From NCBI RefSeq assembly GCF_022179385.1, contig NZ_BPQS01000014.1, forward strand, positions 61,243-125,242: a stretch of 64,000 nucleotides of DNA, read 5' to 3'. Each line of letters begins with the position of its first letter. Position 1 is the stretch's first letter. The notes beneath the pieces are model-generated. The model saw nothing but the letters and a program-made list of their open reading frames with translations. It did not search any database and was not told the DNA's origin. A program made the position numbers and the translations under genes. Origin of the DNA: Methylobacterium longum. Its GTDB lineage: Bacteria; Pseudomonadota; Alphaproteobacteria; Rhizobiales; Beijerinckiaceae. Positions 39,538-50,565 of this stretch are shown piece after piece.

Positions 39538-40458
39538 ATGAGCCGCGCCAGATTCGGCAGAGGCTTCGACCGTCTGGTGCGGCTGCCGCCGTTCGTGTGG
39601 CTGTCGGCGTTCTTCTTCGTGCCGTTCGCGATTACGCTGAAGATCAGCCTGTCGGAGCCGGCCACGGCGATCCCGCCCTACCTACCGGTGCTCGATTGGC
39701 GCGCCGGCCTGGACGGCTGGTCGGCCTTTCTCGAAGGCCTGGACTTCGACAATTACGCGACGCTCTACGCCGACCCGCTGTACCGCGACGCCGCCCTCGG
39801 CTCGCTGACCTACGCGGCCGTGGCAAGCCTCATCCTCGTGGCGCTCGGTACCCCGCTCGCCTACGCCCTGGCCCGGGCGCCGGTTCGCTGGCAGCCGCTC
39901 CTCGTCGCCCTCGTCGTCGTGCCGTTCTGGACGAGCTTCCTGATCCGGATCTACGCCTGGATCGCGATCCTGAAGCCCGAGGGACTGCTCAACCTGATCC
40001 TGCTGCGGGCCGGCCTGATCTTCGAGCCGCTGACCATCCTCAACACCGAGGCCGCCATCCTCGTCGGCCTCGTCTACGCGTACCTGCCCTTCATGGTGCT
40101 TCCGCTCTACGCCGTGATGAGCCGCCTGGATCCGAGCCTGCGGGAGGCGGCGGCCGACCTCGGCGCGTCGCCCACCCGCGTGTTCTGGAGCGTGACCCTC
40201 CCCCTCAGCCTGCCCGGGATCCTGGCTGGCGCAGGCCTGTGCTTCATCCCGATGGTCGGCGAGTTCGTGATACCGGACCTGCTCGGAGGCTCGGAGACCC
40301 TGATGCTCGGCCGGGTGCTCTGGACCGAGTTCTTCTCGAACCGTGACTGGCCGCTCGCATCGGCGGTCGCCGTCCTGATCCTCGCCATCATCGTCGGGCC
40401 GGTGGTGCTGTTCCGCGACAGCCTGCGCGTCGGCGAGGCGGGGGACGGACGGCCGTGA
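39538..40458 (+). CDS. Polyamine-type ABC transporter permease, PotB-like
   Basis: A 306-residue permease with six membrane segments. The conserved VVPFWTSFLIRIYAWIAIL region and the EAA loop LREAAADLGASPTRVFWSVTLPLSLPGI identify PotB/PotH. The PGEFVIPDLLGG-like segment (GEFVIPDLLGGSETLMLG) is typical. Its stop overlaps the start of the second permease (GTGA). Confidence 0.9.
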   Translation: MSRARFGRGFDRLVRLPPFVWLSAFFFVPFAITLKISLSEPATAIPPYLPVLDWRAGLDGWSAFLEGLDFDNYATLYADPLYRDAALGSLTYAAVASLILVALGTPLAYALARAPVRWQPLLVALVVVPFWTSFLIRIYAWIAILKPEGLLNLILLRAGLIFEPLTILNTEAAILVGLVYAYLPFMVLPLYAVMSRLDPSLREAAADLGASPTRVFWSVTLPLSLPGILAGAGLCFIPMVGEFVIPDLLGGSETLMLGRVLWTEFFSNRDWPLASAVAVLILAIIVGPVVLFRDSLRVGEAGDGRP

Positions 40459-41228
40459 CCTGGGTGACCCGCACCGCCCTGGTGGCCGGGCTCGGCTTCC
40501 TCTACGCGCCGATCCTCGTGCTGGTCGCCTACTCGTTCAACGCCTCGCCGCTGGTCACGGTCTGGGGCGGGTTCTCGACGCGCTGGTACGGCACGCTGAT
40601 GTCGGACGCGCCGCTGATGGCCGCCGCCTGGGTCTCGTTCAAGGTGGCCGTGCTGGCGAGCGGCATCGCCACGGTGCTCGGCACGCTGGCAGCGCTGGTG
40701 CTGGAGCGGCACGGACGCTTCCGCGGGCGCCCGCTGTTCGCCGGACTGATCCTCGGGCCGATCGTGATGCCGGAGGTGATGATCGGCCTGTCGCTCCTCT
40801 TGATGTTCATCGGCGTCGGCCTCGATCGGGGCCTCGTCACCATCGTCATCGCGCACGCCACCTTCTGCACCGGGTTCGTGGCGGTGGTCGTGGCGGCGCG
40901 CCTTCGCGGTCTCGATCGCTCCCTTGAAGAGGCGGCGGCCGACCTCGGCGCGCCGCCCTGGCGCGTGCTCACCACCGTGACGCTGCCGCTGCTGGCGCCC
41001 GCCGTGGTGGCCGGCGCGCTCCTCGCCTTCAGCCTGTCGCTGGACGACTTGGTGATCGCCAGCTTCGTCTCGGGGCCGGGCTCCACCACGCTGCCGATGC
41101 GCCTCTACAGTCAGGTCCGGCTCGGGGTGAATCCCGAGATCAACGCCGCCTCGACCTTGCTGATCGCGCTCGTCAGTGCGGCCGTGCTGCTGGCCTCCTG
41201 GCTGACGGCCCGTCGCGGGCCGGGCTGA
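40455..41228 (+). CDS. Polyamine-type ABC transporter permease, PotC-like
   Basis: A 257-residue permease with six membrane segments, the FSTRWYGTLMSD motif after the first helix, the EAA loop LEEAAADLGAPPWRVLTTVTLPLL and the SLDDLVIASFVSGPGSTTLPM signature of PotC/PotI. GTG start overlapping the preceding stop by four bases. It is the last gene of the cluster. Confidence 0.9.
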   Translation: MTWVTRTALVAGLGFLYAPILVLVAYSFNASPLVTVWGGFSTRWYGTLMSDAPLMAAAWVSFKVAVLASGIATVLGTLAALVLERHGRFRGRPLFAGLILGPIVMPEVMIGLSLLLMFIGVGLDRGLVTIVIAHATFCTGFVAVVVAARLRGLDRSLEEAAADLGAPPWRVLTTVTLPLLAPAVVAGALLAFSLSLDDLVIASFVSGPGSTTLPMRLYSQVRLGVNPEINAASTLLIALVSAAVLLASWLTARRGPG

Positions 41229-41334
41229 CGCCGGTCCCGCTCTGTGCGGCGACGCACACGGCCAAGCTCAGCGCGGACATAATCTCGCACACGTTTCGCC
41301 GGTCGATCCGGCGGATTCGCGAGGGATCGCCGTC

Positions 41335-41559
41335 ATGACACGCTCTCTGACCATCGTCTCCCTGGCGGCGATCCTGGCCGCCTCGGCGGCGGAGGCCCGC
41401 TCGGCACGGATGCCGGCCAAGCCGCAGCCGAGCGCTGCCATCCAGGCGCGCCAGAACGCCATGAACGATTTCAGCGCGCGGATGAGCCGCCTCGACCGAC
41501 TGATGGGAGTGCCGTCGGTTGCGGCCGCGCGGTCGCGGTCCGCCGAAGCCGGGCGCTGA
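41335..41559 (+). CDS. Small secreted hypothetical protein
   Basis: A 74-residue protein with a clear N-terminal signal peptide (short basic start, LTIVSLAAILAASAAEA, cleavage near residue 22). The mature part of about 52 residues is basic and Met/Ala/Arg-rich with no recognised domain. GAGGGA precedes the ATG at about ten bases. Convergent with ureG. Confidence 0.55.
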   Translation: MTRSLTIVSLAAILAASAAEARSARMPAKPQPSAAIQARQNAMNDFSARMSRLDRLMGVPSVAAARSRSAEAGR

Positions 41560-41580
41560 CGCCGAGCCCCCCGCGCCGGA

Positions 41581-42198
41581 TCAGCGGCCGAGGCCGCCCG
41601 CCTCCTCGACAAAGCGCGCCACATCGTCCGCGCCAGCACCCCCGCGCAGGGATGCGAACACGTAGGGCCGCGCCCCGCGCATCCGCTTCGTGTCCGCCTC
41701 CATGACGGACAGGTCGGCGCCGACCAGCGGCGCGAGGTCGGTCTTGTTGACGATCAGCAGGTCCGACCGGGTGATGCCCGGTCCGCCCTTGCGGGGGATC
41801 TTCTCGCCCCCGGCCACGTCGATCACGTAGAGCGTGATGTCGGCGAGTTCCGGCGAGAACGTCGCCGCGAGGTTGTCGCCGCCGGATTCGATCAGCACCA
41901 AGTCGAGCTTGGGAAAGCGGCGGCTCATCTCCGCCACCGCCGCGAGATTGATGGAAGCGTCCTCTCGGATCGCGGTATGCGGGCAGCCGCCCGTCTCGAC
42001 CCCCAGGATGCGCTCCTCCGGCAGGGCGCCGGCCACCGTCAGGATCCGCGCATCCTCCTTGGTGTAGATGTCGTTGGTGATCGCGCAGATCTCGTAGCGA
42101 TCTCGGAAGCGCTTGCAGAGCTGCTCCATGAGGGCTGTCTTGCCGGATCCGACAGGACCGCCGATGCCGACGCGGAGAGGGCCGTTCGAAGAGGTCAT
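41581..42198 (-). CDS. ureG: Urease accessory GTPase UreG
   Basis: A 205-residue SIMIBI GTPase with P-loop [12 protein letters not shown] near residue 13, the nickel-binding CPH motif in [11 protein letters not shown], switch residues in [19 protein letters not shown] and NKTDLAP for base recognition. It supplies GTP-driven nickel delivery to urease with UreE and UreF. Last gene of the urease operon, nine bases after ureF. Confidence 0.96.
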   Translation of the reverse strand: MTSSNGPLRVGIGGPVGSGKTALMEQLCKRFRDRYEICAITNDIYTKEDARILTVAGALPEERILGVETGGCPHTAIREDASINLAAVAEMSRRFPKLDLVLIESGGDNLAATFSPELADITLYVIDVAGGEKIPRKGGPGITRSDLLIVNKTDLAPLVGADLSVMEADTKRMRGARPYVFASLRGGAGADDVARFVEEAGGLGR

Positions 42199-42207
42199 GC
42201 TGCGGTC

Positions 42208-42894
42208 TCACGATCGGAAGATGCGGGAATACTGGGTCTCGTGCCGGAAGGAGCCGAGATCCAGGCGGAAGGTGGCGGCTCCCAGGGCGTCGAGACCCGC
42301 ACCGGCAGCCGCGTCGGCGAGGCGGGCGATGCGCGGGGCGAGGGCGGCGACCACCCGCGTGCCGGCGGCCTGTCCCACCGGCGCCGCCCGCAGCGCCGCA
42401 GAGACAAGGTTCTGCAGGAAGGCGAGACCGTAAGCGGCGAGGACGGGTGCCAGCACCATGCGGTGAGCCCCGGCGGCCAGCCCGACCGCGACCGGATAGG
42501 CGACGGGGCCCGGAAGGTGCTCGGTCAGGCTTGAGAGCGGCGCGCAGGGCCATGCGCCGAGGGTGGCGTCGAGGAAGCTCCGACCCTGCTGGCTCGTCTC
42601 GAGGTGCAACTCGCGCGACGGCGCGAGGGCGAGGGCGAGGTCGTTGACGGCGCGGATCGCGTCGCTGCCGCACATCGCCGCCCGATGGGCCTCGGCCGCC
42701 AGGATCAGGTCGTTGCGCAGCGCGCCGCGCTCGCAGACGTCGCCGATCCAGTCCGCGAGGCTCGCCTCGTCGCGCACGTCACCGGCTTCGACCGCCCATT
42801 CCAGGCCGTGCGAGTACGCGTAGGCGCCGACCGGATACCCCGGCGACAGCCACGCCATCAGGCGGAGGGCGTCGAGGGCCTCAGTCGGCGACAT
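42208..42894 (-). CDS. ureF: Urease accessory protein UreF
   Basis: A 228-residue UreF recognised by the opening [25 protein letters not shown] and the C-terminal [14 protein letters not shown]. UreF links UreG to the apo-urease/UreD complex and gates nickel delivery. Its ATG lies inside the His-rich tail of ureE (14-base overlap), so translation is coupled. Confidence 0.93.
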   Translation of the reverse strand: MSPTEALDALRLMAWLSPGYPVGAYAYSHGLEWAVEAGDVRDEASLADWIGDVCERGALRNDLILAAEAHRAAMCGSDAIRAVNDLALALAPSRELHLETSQQGRSFLDATLGAWPCAPLSSLTEHLPGPVAYPVAVGLAAGAHRMVLAPVLAAYGLAFLQNLVSAALRAAPVGQAAGTRVVAALAPRIARLADAAAGAGLDALGAATFRLDLGSFRHETQYSRIFRS

Positions 42895-43369
42895 GGTGAT
42901 GGTGATGGCCGCCATGCGCGTGCGCTTGCGCCGAACCACCCGCGTAGGCCCCGCCCTCGGGCCGGAACGGGCGAATCACCGGCTCGACCGTGCCACCGAG
43001 CCCACGCACCATCTCGGCGAGCACGTGATCGTCCGCGATCCAGACCGCGTCGGCGCCGATCTCAGCCGGGATGTGCCGGTTGCCGATGTGCCAGATCAGG
43101 CGCTTAAGCGCGTGCTCGCTCGGCGCGCGGATCTCCAGGAGGCGTTCCGACGCCGCCTCGACCCAGACGAGGCGGCCGTCTTCAAGGACCAGCGCATCGC
43201 CATCCTCAAGCACGGCCGGTTCCGGCAGATCGAGCAGGAAGTCCAGTCCGCCGCTCCCGCGCATGGCGACGCGGCGGCGATGACGGTCGCCGTGATCGAG
43301 AACGACGCGGTCGACGATCTCGCCGCCCGAGAGCGCGTCCCGGCGAAGGATACGGGTGGCGCGAATCAT
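42881..43369 (-). CDS. ureE: Urease nickel metallochaperone UreE
   Basis: A 162-residue UreE with the peptide-binding N-terminal domain, the nickel-binding domain containing [12 protein letters not shown], and a C-terminal histidine tail ([16 protein letters not shown]) that stores nickel. The ATG at 43369 was chosen by alignment. The 137 bases before it, after ureC, have no separate gene. Confidence 0.92.
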   Translation of the reverse strand: MIRATRILRRDALSGGEIVDRVVLDHGDRHRRRVAMRGSGGLDFLLDLPEPAVLEDGDALVLEDGRLVWVEAASERLLEIRAPSEHALKRLIWHIGNRHIPAEIGADAVWIADDHVLAEMVRGLGGTVEPVIRPFRPEGGAYAGGSAQAHAHGGHHHHHVAD

Positions 43370-43506
43370 GATCTGTGCCGTCTGTTCGGTGACCGGGGTC
43401 GATCGAACACCGATCGTCTCCGAAGCCTGGGTGAAGAGGTCGCTCGTGTCCGCGCGCTGCGCAGCCTTCGGCATCGCGGCCCTGGCGTCAGCCACCCCAT
43501 CCCGTT

Positions 43507-45234
<1,728 letters not shown>

Positions 45235-45236
45235 GG

Positions 45237-45857
45237 TCAGAGCTTACCCATCACATCGCCTCGGAACCCGTAGACGGTGCGGCCTCCGGCAAGCGGCACG
45301 AGCGTGACTGCCCGGGTCGATCCCGGCTCGAAGCGCACCGCGGTGCCGGGCGCGATGTCGAGGCGCTTGCCGCGGGCCTGCTCGCGCTCGAACACAAGGC
45401 CCGGATTGACCTCGTAGAAGTGGTAGTGCGAGCCGACCTGGATCGGCCGGTCACCGGTGTTGGCGACCTCGAGGACGGTGCGCTCCGCGTCCGCGTTGAA
45501 GACGATCTCGCCGGGCAAGGTCGTCACCGCACCCGGCCTGTCGCGGGAGGCCGCCCCCCGGATCGGGTGGTGAACGGTCACCAGCTTCGTGCCGTCCGGG
45601 AAGGTGGCTTCGACCTGGATGTCGGGGATCATCTCGGCCACGCCCTCCATCACCTGATCGGCCGTGAGGACGGTGCCGCCGGCTCGCATCAGTTCGGCGA
45701 CGGTCCGGCCGTCGCGCGCGCCCTCGACGACGAAGTCGGTGATCAGCGCCACCGCCTCCGGATGGTTGAGCTTCACGCCGCGGGCCAGACGGTTCCGCGC
45801 GACCTGCGCGGCCATGGCGATCAGCAGCTTGTCCTTCTCACGGGGCGTCAGCAGCAC
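45237..45857 (-). CDS. ureAB: Fused urease gamma-beta subunit
   Basis: A 206-residue fusion: residues 1 to about 100 are the gamma subunit ([26 protein letters not shown]), and residues about 115-206 are the beta subunit ([27 protein letters not shown] and the C-terminal [10 protein letters not shown]). Such fusions occur in several alphaproteobacteria and in Helicobacter. The GTG at 45857 was chosen because GAGG lies six bases upstream and the protein then begins at the normal gamma-subunit start; an ATG at 45896 has no such site. First gene of the ureAB-C-E-F-G operon. Confidence 0.93.
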   Translation of the reverse strand: MLLTPREKDKLLIAMAAQVARNRLARGVKLNHPEAVALITDFVVEGARDGRTVAELMRAGGTVLTADQVMEGVAEMIPDIQVEATFPDGTKLVTVHHPIRGAASRDRPGAVTTLPGEIVFNADAERTVLEVANTGDRPIQVGSHYHFYEVNPGLVFEREQARGKRLDIAPGTAVRFEPGSTRAVTLVPLAGGRTVYGFRGDVMGKL

Positions 45858-45928
45858 GGCAAACCTCGTCGTTGCGGCCGCGGGAGCAAGGATCATGCGC
45901 GATGCGCGGTCAAGGATGCGGCAGCCCG

Positions 45929-46942
45929 CTACCGCTCCATCCCGGCGAATCCGGCGAACAGCTCGGGCATGGTCCCGCCCTTCAGCGTCGCCGGGAGGTC
46001 CCGGGGATGGATGAAGGCGTCGCGAAACCACGGATAGCGCACCGGATCGAAGCTGGTGCGGATCCAGTTGATCGCCTGGCGGACGCGGTCGATCCGCTCG
46101 GCATCCGGGTGATAGGTCAGCCAGATGTCGAGGCCGATCTGGACAAGTCCGTCGATCGGCACCAGCCGCGCGCCGATCGCCGCCGCGTAAGTGGGCAGCC
46201 AGCCGATCCCGGCGCCGTTGGCCACCGCCCAGTAATGGGCGCTGCTCACGTTGGTCTTGAGGGTCACGTAACCGGATTGCGGCTTGTCGGGCGTGTGCCG
46301 GTCGTACTCCGCCATGCTGACGGTCTGGTTCGAGACCTGAAGCACGATCCGGTGCCGCGCAGCGTCCTCCACGCCGGCCGGCACGCCGTAGATGTCCAGG
46401 TAGCTGCGCGCCGCGAACGCCATGGCGTGCAAGCGGCCGAGCTTGACGACCTTCAGGTCGGGATTGGACGGCCGCACCAGCTGCACCGCCACGTCGGCTT
46501 CGAGGCGGCCGACATCGGCCGGATCCATCGCGCAGCGCAGATCCACCACGAGCCGGGGATTCGCGCGCTGGAACTCGACGAGGCGCGGCGCCAGCCAGAA
46601 CGTGCCGAGGCCCTCGGTGACGGCGATCCGCACCTCGCCGGTCGGCGTCGCCGAAGCGGCATCCCGGGCGCGCAGGACTGAGTAGGCGGCACTCTCCATG
46701 GTGCGGGCCGCCGCCAGGATCGCCTCGCCCTCCGTGGTCAGGCGGATCCCGGCCGCGTGGCGCGTGAGCAGGGTGACGCCGAGCTGCGCCTCCAGGTCGT
46801 CGATCCGCCGCCGCAGCGTGTTGATGGACAATCCGACGACGGCAGACGCCGCTCGGAAGCTGCCCCGGCGATCGAGTTCCAGGAACAGCCGCAGGTCCTG
46901 CCAGTCCGGCATGCCGGCTTCGAAGACCGAGGCGTGTTCCAT
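45929..46942 (-). CDS. LysR-family transcriptional regulator
   Basis: A 337-residue LysR-type protein. The winged helix ([39 protein letters not shown]) is followed by the effector domain; the C-terminal part has [27 protein letters not shown] 46942 has GGGAG at eight bases; 46957 is possible. It is upstream of and on the same strand as the urease operon (71 bases), and divergent from the GNAT gene; which of these it controls is open. Confidence 0.85.
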   Translation of the reverse strand: MEHASVFEAGMPDWQDLRLFLELDRRGSFRAASAVVGLSINTLRRRIDDLEAQLGVTLLTRHAAGIRLTTEGEAILAAARTMESAAYSVLRARDAASATPTGEVRIAVTEGLGTFWLAPRLVEFQRANPRLVVDLRCAMDPADVGRLEADVAVQLVRPSNPDLKVVKLGRLHAMAFAARSYLDIYGVPAGVEDAARHRIVLQVSNQTVSMAEYDRHTPDKPQSGYVTLKTNVSSAHYWAVANGAGIGWLPTYAAAIGARLVPIDGLVQIGLDIWLTYHPDAERIDRVRQAINWIRTSFDPVRYPWFRDAFIHPRDLPATLKGGTMPELFAGFAGMER

Positions 46943-47037
46943 CTGTGAGACTCCCATACTTCAAGTTTTGCACAGACGCGGATCTTCGGCCATGCGAAGC
47001 CGGGGGCTCTTCCCAATCATCTGCGGATTTCGACGCG

Positions 47038-48279
47038 ATGACGGTCCACGTATCCCCGCCCGACCACGTGCCCCATCCCTACGGGACGCCGGAGGCGCGG
47101 CACGACATCATCGACCTACGTTCGGCGCGTCTCGCCCGCCATCTGGTGCTGTTCACCCCGACCCAGGACGATCTGGAACGCCTGCTCGACGAGACCCGGT
47201 CCGCCCTGCCGGGCGTTGCCGACATCGCGGTGGTCCGCCGCGTGATGACCGCCAATCCCGATACCGTATTCGCCATCGCCCGGCGCGAGGGCTACGACGC
47301 GCTTTCGCCCCGCGGCGAGGGCTTGACCGCGGTCCTGCCGCTGAACGAGGCCGGGATGGCGGCCCTGCTGACGGGCAGCTTCGACGCGAGCGATCCGGAC
47401 ATACGCTTCATCGCCCGGCAGCACGAGCGCCCGGCCGGCATCTATCTGTGGGTGATCCACGCCCGCCGCCGACTGGCGGCGGCGGTCGCCTTGATGCTGC
47501 AGCGGATCTCGACGCCGCTGTGCCGCGACGTCGATCTCTTCGCCCGCGCCGCCACCGCGGAGGGCGCGGACTACCTGGAGGGCATCGGGTTCACGAAGGG
47601 CGCGGCCTGGCGCGCCCTGCGCGCGCCCGGCCTGCACATGTTCCACCGCTCGGAGCGCGCCGAGCGCCTGCCGCCCTATGACAGCCACCGGCCCGGCGCC
47701 ACCGGCACCAGCGTCGCCGTGGCGCGGACCTTCGAGGACCTGTCGCGCGTCATCGCCCTGCGCGCCGCCGTGTACATGGCCGAGCAAGCCTGCCCCTACG
47801 AGGAGGAGTTCGACGGGAACGATCTCTCGGCGACCCATCTCATCGGCTACGTCGGGGACGAGCCCGCGGGCTGTCTGCGGATCCGCTTTTTCGCCGATTT
47901 CGCCAAAATCGAGCGCCTCGCCGTGCGGGCCGAGCACCGCAACACGCGCATGGCCTTCGCGCTGGTCCGGGCCGGGATCGAACTGGCGCGGGTGAAGGGC
48001 TACCGCCGCCTCTACGGCCATGCCCAGAAGCGCCTCGTCGGCTTCTGGAGCCGCTTCGGCTTCCGCGTGTTCGAGGGCGCGCAGGAACTGGTGTTCTCGG
48101 ATTTCGACTACATCGAAATGCTGCTGGAGGCCGAGCCCCATCCCGAGGCCATCGGCATCGGCATCGATCCCTACGTCATCATCCGGCCCGAAGGCCGCTG
48201 GCACCGCGCCGGCACCCTCGACCGCTCCCGGGCCCGGGCCGTCACCCGGCCCTCCGTCGATCAGAAGGCGGCGCGATGA
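47038..48279 (+). CDS. Tandem GNAT-family acetyltransferase
   Basis: A 413-residue protein. The C-terminal half (about 225-360) is a GNAT domain with acetyl-CoA pattern [27 protein letters not shown] and a [19 protein letters not shown] strand. The N-terminal half (about 55-200) has a weaker GNAT-like layout. A Cys-Pro-Tyr segment ([15 protein letters not shown]) resembles acyl-homoserine-lactone-synthase-like GNATs, but this is not enough to assign. Its stop overlaps the cysteine-hydrolase start (ATGA). Substrate unknown. Confidence 0.75.
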   Translation: MTVHVSPPDHVPHPYGTPEARHDIIDLRSARLARHLVLFTPTQDDLERLLDETRSALPGVADIAVVRRVMTANPDTVFAIARREGYDALSPRGEGLTAVLPLNEAGMAALLTGSFDASDPDIRFIARQHERPAGIYLWVIHARRRLAAAVALMLQRISTPLCRDVDLFARAATAEGADYLEGIGFTKGAAWRALRAPGLHMFHRSERAERLPPYDSHRPGATGTSVAVARTFEDLSRVIALRAAVYMAEQACPYEEEFDGNDLSATHLIGYVGDEPAGCLRIRFFADFAKIERLAVRAEHRNTRMAFALVRAGIELARVKGYRRLYGHAQKRLVGFWSRFGFRVFEGAQELVFSDFDYIEMLLEAEPHPEAIGIGIDPYVIIRPEGRWHRAGTLDRSRARAVTRPSVDQKAAR

Positions 48280-48890
48280 TCCGGACCTTCAACCCGGCGC
48301 TCTACCGCCGGCCGCGCAGCGTCCCGGTGCTCGTGCTGGTGGACATGCAGCAGGAATACGAGGTTGCGGGGCGTCCGCTCGCCCTTACGGGGATCGCCCC
48401 GGCCCTGGCGAATTGCCGGTTGGCCCTCGGCCACGCCCGCGAGAGCGGCATCCAGGTCGCCTACGTGCGCTGGATCGGTGCGCCCCTGTTCCAGGCGGGT
48501 ACCCGCTTCGCCCGATGGATCGAGGGCTTCGAGCCGCATGGCTGCGACATGATCTTCGACCGGGATCGTCCTTCCTGCTACGCGAGCCCGGCCTTCGCCG
48601 ACGCCATGGAGCGCGGCTGCCCGCCTCTCGTTATCGCGGGCTTCGCCGGCGAGGCGGCCTGCCTCGCCACGGCGGTCGACGGCTTCCACCGTGGCCAGGA
48701 GGTGACGTTCCTTGCGGACGCCTCCGCCAGCCACGGCCTGGAGGGGATCGCCGCCAGCGACATTCATCGCACGGTGAGTGCGGTGATGCGCGCGTTCGGT
48801 GATGTCACGGACACGCAGTCCTGGATCTCCGGCTCCGCACCGTTCCGGCCCACGACGGCCGCTTCAAGCCAGACGCACGCGAATGACTGA
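48276..48890 (+). CDS. Isochorismatase-like cysteine hydrolase
   Basis: A 204-residue isochorismatase-fold protein. The triad Asp is D23 (LVDMQ) and the nucleophile is C129 in AGFAGEAACLATA. The lysine that normally completes the triad (as in DKPxxSAF) is replaced by R98 in DRDRPSCYAS. Members cleave amides such as ureidoacrylate, biuret, nicotinamide or N-carbamoyl compounds. It is co-translated with the GNAT gene and lies close to urease, which would fit a compound that yields urea, but that is only context. Confidence 0.8.
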   Translation: MIRTFNPALYRRPRSVPVLVLVDMQQEYEVAGRPLALTGIAPALANCRLALGHARESGIQVAYVRWIGAPLFQAGTRFARWIEGFEPHGCDMIFDRDRPSCYASPAFADAMERGCPPLVIAGFAGEAACLATAVDGFHRGQEVTFLADASASHGLEGIAASDIHRTVSAVMRAFGDVTDTQSWISGSAPFRPTTAASSQTHAND

Positions 48891-49098
48891 TCGAGGCCAA
48901 CACGACCGGGCCCGTGGCCACGCCGGAATCGACGACGACGAGGTGCTCCAGCGCCTCGGCCGGCACGCGATCGCGCTGCTTCAGGCGGCGCGGGATGCGG
49001 GTGATCCCGCGCTGATCGCCCAGGCGGAAGCCATGGCGATGGCAGTGGGCTTCGCGCTGGCGGCGCATCTTCCGTTGAGCGCGCACACCGCGGATTGA
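48883..49098 (+). CDS. Small hypothetical protein
   Basis: A 71-residue protein starting eight bases before the cysteine-hydrolase stop, so probably the third gene of that operon. It is helical, with a Arg/His/Asp-rich start and an alanine-rich amphipathic segment (LLQAARDAGDPALIAQAEAM). No family recognised. Confidence 0.5.
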   Translation: MTDRGQHDRARGHAGIDDDEVLQRLGRHAIALLQAARDAGDPALIAQAEAMAMAVGFALAAHLPLSAHTAD

Positions 49099-49278
49099 TC
49101 AGGCGGCCTCGTCCTCGCCCGCGATCAGGCGCATCGCGCGGAGGCGCGCCGTGCGCTCATCCCGCGCACGGTAATCGGCATCGAGAGCCGACCAGAGGGC
49201 CATAAGCTCGCTCTTGTCCCGCGGCTCGACCGTTACGGTCGTGTCACACGAAGAATCGCCGTGTTCGAAGGCGTCCAT
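49099..49278 (-). CDS. Small acidic hypothetical protein
   Basis: A 59-residue frame ending in SALDADYRARDERTARLRAM and an acidic tail (GEDEAA). It is helical and charged. An ATG at 49353 would add 25 residues of poorer character. It is downstream of the MucR-like gene on the same strand. No family recognised. Confidence 0.4.
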   Translation of the reverse strand: MDAFEHGDSSCDTTVTVEPRDKSELMALWSALDADYRARDERTARLRAMRLIAGEDEAA

Positions 49279-49366
49279 GCCCGGATCCCCGCGCGTCGAG
49301 ATGCTGTCCGCTAACAGGACATCCTGGCGAGCGTCCACCCCGACATTGTACATCCCGCGCCGATCG

Positions 49367-49762
49367 TTACGCGGTGACTTCGGCGCGCTCGTCGGGCTGC
49401 GTTCCAACCATCGCGTGATCTGGTCCGAGACGCCGGGCCCGCTCGACCCGGGCCGACGGCCTGGCCAGTGCGGAACGCTGCCCGGCATGCCATGGCACGA
49501 CCACCCGATAGTCCGCCGGAAGCCCGGAGTGATCACGGTAGCTTCGCGGGTCGAGGCCGCGGCTCGCCAAGTGGCTCTTGAGCGACGTGTGGCTCTTCCC
49601 GTCGGGGAAACTGACCATCCCGTCGCCCTGGATCGACTTGCCGATCTGAGCTCGCGTCGGCTTCTCCACGGAAACGTCCGGAGCGCGCTCCGCCTCCGGC
49701 GACCCGATTTGCGTCAGTGCCGCGCTCAAGCGCGCCATGATGTCCGGCAGAGCGGCGGGCAT
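49367..49762 (-). CDS. MucR/Ros-family regulator lacking the zinc-finger cysteine
   Basis: A 131-residue protein matching MucR/Ros through IGKSI, DGKSHTSLKSHL, the SYRDHSGLPADY segment and the following VVVPWHAGQRSALA. Normal members read CLEDGKxFKSLKRHL; here the cysteine is replaced (SFPDGK) and Phe by His, so the single zinc finger may not bind metal. The C-terminus (about 100-131) is longer than usual. It has no visible Shine-Dalgarno. The AT-rich promoter region carries repeated TACAGTAT motifs. Confidence 0.75.
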   Translation of the reverse strand: MPAALPDIMARLSAALTQIGSPEAERAPDVSVEKPTRAQIGKSIQGDGMVSFPDGKSHTSLKSHLASRGLDPRSYRDHSGLPADYRVVVPWHAGQRSALARPSARVERARRLGPDHAMVGTQPDERAEVTA

Positions 49763-49848
49763 ACTGTACTGATGTAACGGCGTGCGAACCGATCCGCCGG
49801 AAGTAAGTTTCGCTTCAAAGGTTTTTATGTCTTGGTTAGATACAGTAT
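49761..49848. promoter_or_regulatory. Paired TACAGTAT motifs at the mucR-like gene
   Basis: TACAGTAT occurs at 49841-49848 on the plus strand and as its reverse complement ATACTGTA at 49761-49768, overlapping the start codon of the regulator. The area between about 49800 and 49860 is AT-rich, as in MucR-type target promoters. Possible autoregulation sites. Confidence 0.35.
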
Positions 49849-50029
49849 GATACCCATGATTTGATGAGACCGCGCCGGAACCTCAAGATCGGCCGGCTGG
49901 CCCGAGGAAGCGCCGGCAACGGAAGTCATCGGGAAACCCAGAAACATATCGGACACCGGGGCGCGCTACGGCTCCGGAGCGCCTCACCCGTCCCCCGCAG
50001 GCCTGCGCCGATCTGCTGGCGACGGCCGG

Positions 50030-50266
50030 TCAGACATCGTGGGCTTCGGACGCCATCAGGGTGGCGATGATGGATTCGACGACTGCGATCTGCTGCTGCA
50101 CGGCCACGAGGCGGGGCCCGGCTTCCGACCCATCGCCCATCACGAACGTGCCCCTCTGGCGCCGGGTCTCGCGGAGCTTGCGCACGGAGGCGACGATGAT
50201 CTGCCGCTCCTCGATCAGCGCGGCGCGCAGCTCGTTCAATCCGTCAAGTTCCAGCGTCGAGGCCAT
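50030..50266 (-). CDS. Small hypothetical coiled-coil protein
   Basis: A 78-residue protein. It has a helix of heptad-like character (LNELRAALIEERQIIVASVRKLRE), a short Gly/Arg-containing loop and a second helix (AVQQQIAVVESIIATLMAS). No signal or domain recognised. ATG 50266 chosen; a GTG or ATG further upstream (to 50311) would add a basic stretch. Confidence 0.5.
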   Translation of the reverse strand: MASTLELDGLNELRAALIEERQIIVASVRKLRETRRQRGTFVMGDGSEAGPRLVAVQQQIAVVESIIATLMASEAHDV

Positions 50267-50565
50267 GCGCCGTCCCGGTCTCAGATCCGAGGCGCGGACG
50301 GGTGCGCCCATCGAAGTCGTGGGGCGATCGTGTCCGGTCCGCGCCGATGATTCCGCGCCGGCTTCGCAGGTCGCGATGGCGGCCAGCGGGCGACGACGGT
50401 CCCCGCGACGCTACCCCGCAACGGGCGCGGTTGCACGCCCTCCGTCGGCGGTCCGCCACGGTCGGGAGCGTGTCGCCTCAGTGTCGGCGTGCGGGATTGT
50501 ATGCTAATGAATGCAAAATTATCTTCGGCTGACCGGCGGCCGGACCTGAGGGCGGAAGCGGACGC
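50267..50565. other. Promoter region of the RND efflux operon
   Basis: 299 bases between the small protein and the RND adaptor gene. A local AT-rich patch at about 50493-50525 (containing GCTAATGAATGCAAAATTATC-like sequence, partly TTGTAT) is the best candidate promoter, 40-70 bases before the ATG. No regulator gene is adjacent. Confidence 0.4.
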
